From Xanthomonas hyacinthi (lineage in GTDB: Bacteria > Pseudomonadota > Gammaproteobacteria > Xanthomonadales > Xanthomonadaceae), in contig NZ_CP043476.1 in the NCBI RefSeq assembly GCF_009769165.1, forward strand, positions 806,001 to 870,000: DNA of 64,000 bases. The letters are read 5' to 3'. This document shows positions 59,569 to 64,000 of the stretch, in pieces. The notes under the pieces were generated by a model, which saw only the letters and a program-made list of their open reading frames with translations, was not told the origin of the DNA and ran no database searches. The stretch's first letter is position 1; the number at the start of each line of letters is the position of its first letter. The translations under genes were made by a program, and so were the position numbers.

Positions 59569-61218
59569 TTGCGCCCGTTGCCGCTTGCCTTCGCGATCAC
59601 CCTGGCTGCCGCCGTCGCGGTCGCGCCGGCGCCGGCGCAGGAGAACAAGCTGCCGGACATCGGCTCCTCGGCCGGCGAGCTGCTGACCCCGGCGCGCCAG
59701 GCCGAGTACGGCAAGATGATGCTGGCCGAGCTGCGCAACTACGACTACGTGCTCGAAGATCCGCTGATCGACGACTGGCTGCAGACCATGGGCACCCGGC
59801 TCGGCGCCAACAGCGACCAGCCGCAGCAGAAGTACACGTTCTTCATGCTGCGCGACCGCCAGATCAATGCCTTCGCCACGCTGGGCGGCTACGTCGCGGT
59901 CAACGCCGGGCTGGTGCTGACCGCCGAACGCGAGGACGAAGTCGCCGCGGTGCTGTCGCACGAGATCGCGCACATCACCCAGCAGCACGTGCTGCGCGGG
60001 GTGGAGCGGGCGCAGCGCGACCAGGTGCCGATCCTGCTCGGCATGCTCGCCGCGGTGGTCGCCGCGCAGCAGGCCGGCGGCCGCTCCAGCGGCGACGCCA
60101 CCCAGGCGGCGATCGCCAGCGGCCTGGGACTGATGCAGCAGCGCCAGATCGACTACACCCGCTCCAACGAATCGGAAGCCGACCGCCTGGGCATCCGCAC
60201 CCTGGCCCGCAGCGGCTACGACGTGGACGCGATGGCCGGCTTCTTCGAGCGCATGTCGCTGGCGATGCGCGGCAACCAGGGCGGCTACAGCACCCCCGAC
60301 TACCTGATGACCCACCCGGTCACCACCACCCGCATCAGCGAGGCGCGGCAGCGCGCCGAACAGATGAAGAAGAACACCGTGGTGCTGACCACCAGCGTGC
60401 CCGGCGGCACCCTGCAGGAGCGGGTCGATCCCAACGACGTGTCGCTGAGCCAGCCGCTGGGCGCGCCCAGCAACCCGTTGCTGCCCGGGCGCCTGCAACT
60501 GCCGTTCGACACCTATGCGCGCGGCGCCAGCGGCCAGTTCGCGTGGGCCCGCGAGCGCCTGCGCGTGCTCAGCGCCAATACCCCGGCCGATGCGGTGCGC
60601 GAGTACGAGGGCCTGCGCCAGGGCAGCAAGCAGGGCCTCAGCGACGCCCAGCGCTATGGCCTGGCGCTGGCCCGGCTGCGCGGCGGCGGCAGCCCGCAGG
60701 AGGGTATGCAGACCCTGGAGGACCTGCTGCAGGGGCACCCGGACAGCTGGTGGCTGGGCCTGGCGGTGGCCGAGGCCGAATCGCGCAACGGCCGCAGCCA
60801 GCAGGCCAACCAGCGCTTCGATGCGCTGCTCAAGCGCCTGCCGAGCAACCGCGCGGTGGCGCTGACCTATGCCACCGCGCTGAACGAGCAAGGCGGCCGT
60901 GCGGCCGGGCAGCGCGCGCAGGCGGTGCTGCGTCCGCTGCTGGGCGCGGCCGCCGACGATCCGGTGTTCCAGCGCAGCTTCGCCCGCGCCTGCGAGCTGG
61001 CCGGGGACGGCAACCGCGCCGGCGAGGCCTATGCCGAGGCCGCCTATCTGAACGGACGCCCCGAGCAGGCGCTGATCCAGCTGAACAATCTGAAGAAGCG
61101 CGACGACCTCGATTACGTGGCGCGCGCGCGCATCGACGCGCGTATCGCCGCGATCACCCCCACGGTATTGGAGCTGCGTCGCCAGGGCGTGCAGGATCCG
61201 GACGTGAAACAGCGCTGA
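59569..61218 (+). CDS. bepA: M48 family metalloprotease with TPR-like C-terminus (BepA/YfgC-like)
   Basis: The 549-residue exported protein has a signal peptide (about 1-23), an M48 protease domain with the zinc motif HEIAH (131-135) and the third ligand in ESEAD (201-205), and a helical TPR-like C-terminal half (about 320-540). The arrangement is that of BepA, the periplasmic protease that proofreads outer-membrane protein (LptD) assembly. A TTG at 59569 with GGAG six bases upstream is the start. The symbol is by domain match; paralogues exist in Xanthomonadaceae. Confidence 0.85.
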   Translation: MRPLPLAFAITLAAAVAVAPAPAQENKLPDIGSSAGELLTPARQAEYGKMMLAELRNYDYVLEDPLIDDWLQTMGTRLGANSDQPQQKYTFFMLRDRQINAFATLGGYVAVNAGLVLTAEREDEVAAVLSHEIAHITQQHVLRGVERAQRDQVPILLGMLAAVVAAQQAGGRSSGDATQAAIASGLGLMQQRQIDYTRSNESEADRLGIRTLARSGYDVDAMAGFFERMSLAMRGNQGGYSTPDYLMTHPVTTTRISEARQRAEQMKKNTVVLTTSVPGGTLQERVDPNDVSLSQPLGAPSNPLLPGRLQLPFDTYARGASGQFAWARERLRVLSANTPADAVREYEGLRQGSKQGLSDAQRYGLALARLRGGGSPQEGMQTLEDLLQGHPDSWWLGLAVAEAESRNGRSQQANQRFDALLKRLPSNRAVALTYATALNEQGGRAAGQRAQAVLRPLLGAAADDPVFQRSFARACELAGDGNRAGEAYAEAAYLNGRPEQALIQLNNLKKRDDLDYVARARIDARIAAITPTVLELRRQGVQDPDVKQR

Positions 61219-61233
61219 AACGCAGTATGGCGG

Positions 61234-61264
61234 CGGTCATCGAATAGTAATAAAACCGTAGTCT
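61234..61264 (+). promoter_or_regulatory. Possible Pho box and -10 for phoBR
   Basis: CGGTCAT (61234-61240) and TAGTAAT (61245-61251), 11 bases apart, match the CTGTCAT repeat of the Pho box at six and four of seven positions. A TAGTCT -10 follows seven bases later. The layout fits autoregulation, but the second half-site is weak. Confidence 0.4.
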
Positions 61265-61301
61265 ACTGGCGACCTCTCCTCCCAGTCCCAACGGTGCCGT
61301 C

Positions 61302-61991
61302 GTGCAGAAACGCATCCTGATCGTCGACGACGAACCCGCCATCCGCGACATGGTGGCGTTCGCCCTGCGCAAGGGCGACTTCGAACCGGTCCATGCCGGC
61401 GACGCGCGGGAAGCGCAGACCTCCATCGCCGACCGCGTCCCCGACCTGATCCTGCTGGACTGGATGCTGCCCGGCACCAGCGGCCTGGAGCTGGCGCGGC
61501 GCTGGCGCAAGGATGCGATGACCCGCGAGGTGCCGATCATCATGCTCACCGCGCGCGGCGAAGAGAACGACCGGGTCGGCGGCCTGGAAGCCGGCGTCGA
61601 CGACTACGTGGTCAAGCCGTTCTCGGCCCGCGAGCTGCTGGCGCGGATCCGCGCGGTGATGCGGCGGACCCGCGACGACGACGAGGACGGCAGCGTCTCG
61701 GTCGGCAGCCTGCGTATCGACGGCGCCGCGCACCGCGTGTTCGCCGGCGACGCGCCGGTGCCGATCGGCCCCACCGAATACCGCCTGCTGCATTTCTTCA
61801 TGACCCATCCCGAGCGCGTCTACAGCCGCGCGCAGCTGCTCGACCACGTGTGGGGCGGCAGCGTCTACGTCGAGGAGCGCACCATCGACGTGCACATCCG
61901 CCGGCTGCGCAAGACCCTGGAGCCGTTCGCGGTGGAGAACATGGTGCAGACGGTGCGCGGCTCCGGCTACCGCTTCTCCTCCTCCATCTGA
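61302..61991 (+). CDS. phoB: Phosphate regulon response regulator PhoB
   Basis: PhoB activates phosphate-starvation genes. The 229-residue product has a receiver domain (acidic pocket Asp9/Asp10, phosphorylated Asp53 in LLDWMLPG, Lys in DDYVVKPFSA) and an OmpR-type winged-helix domain (about 130-229: TEYRLLHFFMTHPERVYSR, RTIDVHIRRLRKTLEP). The start is GTG. It is followed by phoR 38 bases later, then ppk. Confidence 0.96.
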   Translation: MQKRILIVDDEPAIRDMVAFALRKGDFEPVHAGDAREAQTSIADRVPDLILLDWMLPGTSGLELARRWRKDAMTREVPIIMLTARGEENDRVGGLEAGVDDYVVKPFSARELLARIRAVMRRTRDDDEDGSVSVGSLRIDGAAHRVFAGDAPVPIGPTEYRLLHFFMTHPERVYSRAQLLDHVWGGSVYVEERTIDVHIRRLRKTLEPFAVENMVQTVRGSGYRFSSSI

Positions 61992-62029
61992 CTGTCGCCT
62001 TCGCCTGCTATAAACGGCGGAAGGACACG

Positions 62030-63382
62030 ATGCCATTGCGACAGAGCGCGCTCCCGATGCCCCGCCACATCCGTTCCGCCTGGTTCAAGACCCTCGGCAC
62101 CCTGGCCGCGCTGCTGCTGCTGGCGGTGCTGGTCGGCTGGGTCGGCGGTCACGTGTGGATGACGTTGACCCTGGCTTCGCTGGCGGTGATGGGCTGGCAC
62201 TACTGGCGTCTGCGCCGCGTGCTGCGCCGGCTGACCGCACGCCAGCGCTGGGAACCGCCGGCCGGCACCGGCGTATGGAATGAGCTGGACCGGCTACTGT
62301 ACCGCAGCCAGGCGGAAATGCGCACGCGCAAGCGGCGCCTGCTGGACATGCTGCGCGCCTACCGCGCCGCCGCCGCCGCGCTGCCCGACGCGGTGGTGGT
62401 GGTGGACCGCAACAGCCAGCGCATCCAGTGGTTCAACGAAGCCGCCGGCACCCTGCTCGGCCTGCGCCATCCCGGCGACCTGAACGTGCCGGTGGTGCAG
62501 CGCCTGCAGCCGATGCCGCTGGCGCACTGGCTGGCCGGCGGCCGCAACGCCGAGCCGATGCTGGACACGCCCTCGCCGATCGACGACCGGCTGCGCCTGA
62601 ACCTGCGCCTGATTCCCTACTCCGACAACTACTGGCTGCTGGTCGCGCGCGACGTCAGCAAGCTGCTGCAGCTGGAGCAGGTGCGCCGCGATTTCGTCGC
62701 CAACGTCTCGCACGAACTGCGCACGCCTCTGACCGTGGTGCACGGCTACCTGGACATGCTCGATCCGGAGGATTTCCCCGATTCCGGGCCGATGATCGCC
62801 GAGATGCGCAAGCAGTCGCAGCGCATGACCCAGCTGGTCGAAGACCTGCTGACCCTGTCGCGGCTGGAATCGCAGGAACACGCCAACGAGGAGAGCATCG
62901 CGATGGCGCCGATGCTGGCCACGCTGCGCCGCGAGGCCGAGGCGCATAGCCAGGGCCGGCACCGCATCGAGGTGCACGACGAGGCCGATCTGGACCTGGT
63001 CGGGTCCAACAAGGAATTGCACAGCGCCTTCTCCAACCTGGTCACCAACGCAGTGCGCTACACCCCTGCCGGCGGCTCGGTCAGCATCGTCTTCGCCCGC
63101 GAAGGCGACGGCGCGGTGCTGTCGGTGCGCGACAGCGGCTACGGCATCCCCTCGCACCACCTGCCGCGCATCACCGAACGCTTCTACCGCGTCTCCAGCA
63201 GCCGTTCGCGCGAGAGCGGCGGCACCGGGCTGGGACTGTCGATCGTCAAGCATGTGCTGGGCCTGCACCAGGCGCGGCTGGACATCGAAAGCGAAGTCGG
63301 CAAGGGCAGCACGTTCTCCTGCCACTTCGGTGCCGGCCGCGTGCATCCGCGGCGCGACCATGCCACCCTGATCTCCGCCTAA
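62030..63382 (+). CDS. phoR: Phosphate regulon sensor histidine kinase PhoR
   Basis: PhoR is the membrane kinase that controls PhoB. The 450-residue product has two N-terminal membrane segments (about 22-60), a PAS domain (about 115-205), a HisKA domain with the phospho-acceptor histidine in NVSHELRTPLTVVHGYL, and a catalytic domain (N box NLVTNAVRYTP, G1 DSGYGI, G2 GGTGLGLSIVKHV). AAGGAC precedes the ATG at 62030. It ends 11 bases before ppk. Confidence 0.96.
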   Translation: MPLRQSALPMPRHIRSAWFKTLGTLAALLLLAVLVGWVGGHVWMTLTLASLAVMGWHYWRLRRVLRRLTARQRWEPPAGTGVWNELDRLLYRSQAEMRTRKRRLLDMLRAYRAAAAALPDAVVVVDRNSQRIQWFNEAAGTLLGLRHPGDLNVPVVQRLQPMPLAHWLAGGRNAEPMLDTPSPIDDRLRLNLRLIPYSDNYWLLVARDVSKLLQLEQVRRDFVANVSHELRTPLTVVHGYLDMLDPEDFPDSGPMIAEMRKQSQRMTQLVEDLLTLSRLESQEHANEESIAMAPMLATLRREAEAHSQGRHRIEVHDEADLDLVGSNKELHSAFSNLVTNAVRYTPAGGSVSIVFAREGDGAVLSVRDSGYGIPSHHLPRITERFYRVSSSRSRESGGTGLGLSIVKHVLGLHQARLDIESEVGKGSTFSCHFGAGRVHPRRDHATLISA

Positions 63383-63393
63383 CGAGTACCGCC

Positions 63394-64000
63394 ATGCCCC
63401 GCGCCGCCGCCCTGCCGCCCACGCCACCACCGGACGTTCCCAGCGACCCGCTGCGCGACCCGTCGCTGTACCTCAACCGCGAACTGTCGCAACTGGATTT
63501 CAACTTCCGCGTGCTGGCGCAGGCGCAGGATCCGAGCGTGCCGCTGCTGGAGCGGCTGCGCTTCCTGTGCATCTCCTGCACCAACCTCGACGAGTTCTTC
63601 GAGATCCGCGCCGCCACCGTGCGCCATGCGCTGGAGTTCGGCCTGCCGCCGGCGCCGGACGGGCTGAGCTCGAGCGCGATCCTCAACTCCATCCACGACC
63701 GCGCCGCGCAGCTGGTCGACCACCAGTACCGCTGCTGGAACGAAGTGCTGCGGCCGGCACTGAAGGACGCCGGCATCGGCGTGCTCGGCCGCAACAGCTG
63801 GAACGCGCGGCAGAAGCGCTGGCTGCGCGCCTACTTCCGCAACGAGATCATGCCGGTGCTGTCGCCGCTGGGCCTGGACCCGGCGCATCCGTTCCCGAAG
63901 ATCCTCAACAAGTCGCTGAACATCGTGGTGGTGCTGAAGGGCACCGACGCGTTCGGCCGCGTCGGCCACCTGGCGATCGTGCGCGCGCCGCGTTCGCTGC
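63394..64000 (+). CDS. ppk1: Polyphosphate kinase 1, partial (runs off the window)
   Basis: PPK1 makes inorganic polyphosphate from ATP. The visible 202 residues have a Pro-rich start (PRAAALPPTPPPDVPSD) followed by the N-terminal domain motifs YLNRELSQLDFNFRVLAQA, CTNLDEFFEIRAATV, NEIMPVLSPLGLDPAHPFP and LNKSLNIVVVL. The catalytic phosphohistidine lies beyond the window. It is 11 bases after phoR, so it is probably co-transcribed and phosphate-controlled. Confidence 0.95.
   Translation, partial: MPRAAALPPTPPPDVPSDPLRDPSLYLNRELSQLDFNFRVLAQAQDPSVPLLERLRFLCISCTNLDEFFEIRAATVRHALEFGLPPAPDGLSSSAILNSIHDRAAQLVDHQYRCWNEVLRPALKDAGIGVLGRNSWNARQKRWLRAYFRNEIMPVLSPLGLDPAHPFPKILNKSLNIVVVLKGTDAFGRVGHLAIVRAPRSL

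Overview
The window is high-GC DNA from a gammaproteobacterium of the Xanthomonadaceae, most likely Xanthomonas or a close relative. The evidence is the gene content: a class II DAHP synthase, an O-GlcNAc-transferase-like GT41 enzyme whose catalytic His218 and Lys388 carry the published numbering of the Xanthomonas campestris enzyme, and a WrbA/DUF2069 pair. There is also the gammaproteobacterial order TPR-lolB-ispE-prs-rplY-pth-ychF and a family of Xanthomonas-style intergenic repeats. No rRNA, CRISPR array, prophage or complete insertion sequence is visible. Nearly all of the window is core genome.

Layout. 1-4.8 kb: DAHP synthase (minus), divergent from a TonB-dependent receptor whose leader holds a near-perfect Zur-type operator, then dsbB. 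4.9-38.5 kb (all minus): one of the longest ribosomal and transcription gene blocks in bacteria. Read in the direction of transcription it runs tRNA-Tyr/Gly/Thr, tuf, tRNA-Trp, secE, nusG, rplK, rplA, rplJ, rplL, rpoB, rpoC, rpsL, rpsG, fusA, tuf, the S10 operon (rpsJ to rpsQ), the spc operon (rplN to secY, without rpmJ) and the alpha operon (rpsM, rpsK, rpsD, rpoA, rplQ). 39-46.1 kb (minus): ychF, pth, rplY, prs, tRNA-Gln, ispE, lolB and a TPR protein. 46.1-52.8 kb (plus): hemA, prfA, a 20-codon linker ORF, the GT41 transferase, a monooxygenase-like gene behind a SoxR-type promoter, moaB, an XRE regulator and PPK2. 53-55.2 kb (minus): a yihY-tlpA-acyP chain with overlapping stops and starts. 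55.3-57.3 kb (plus): wrbA, DUF2069, a short asparaginase-like gene and a YbaK-type deacylase. 57.5-59.4 kb (minus): NAD-type isocitrate dehydrogenase and a glutaredoxin/AhpD-like pair. 59.6-64 kb (plus): an M48 protease, phoB, phoR and the start of ppk1, which runs off the window.

How it works together. Most of the window makes the translation apparatus and RNA polymerase. Around it lie tRNA and translation quality-control genes (pth, prfA, ybaK, ychF), redox and envelope genes (dsbB, tlpA, grx, AhpD-like, lolB, M48 protease), and phosphate/polyphosphate genes (phoBR-ppk1, plus a separate PPK2). The most interesting signals are not genes. They are shared promoter modules among ribosomal operons, long hairpin-rich spacers in the distal spc and alpha operons, REP-doublet (REPIN) elements with covarying stems, a second family of GGGAATCGGGAATGG-type inverted repeats at operon junctions, tandem hairpins after tRNA-Gln, and Zur-, SoxR- and Pho-like operators.
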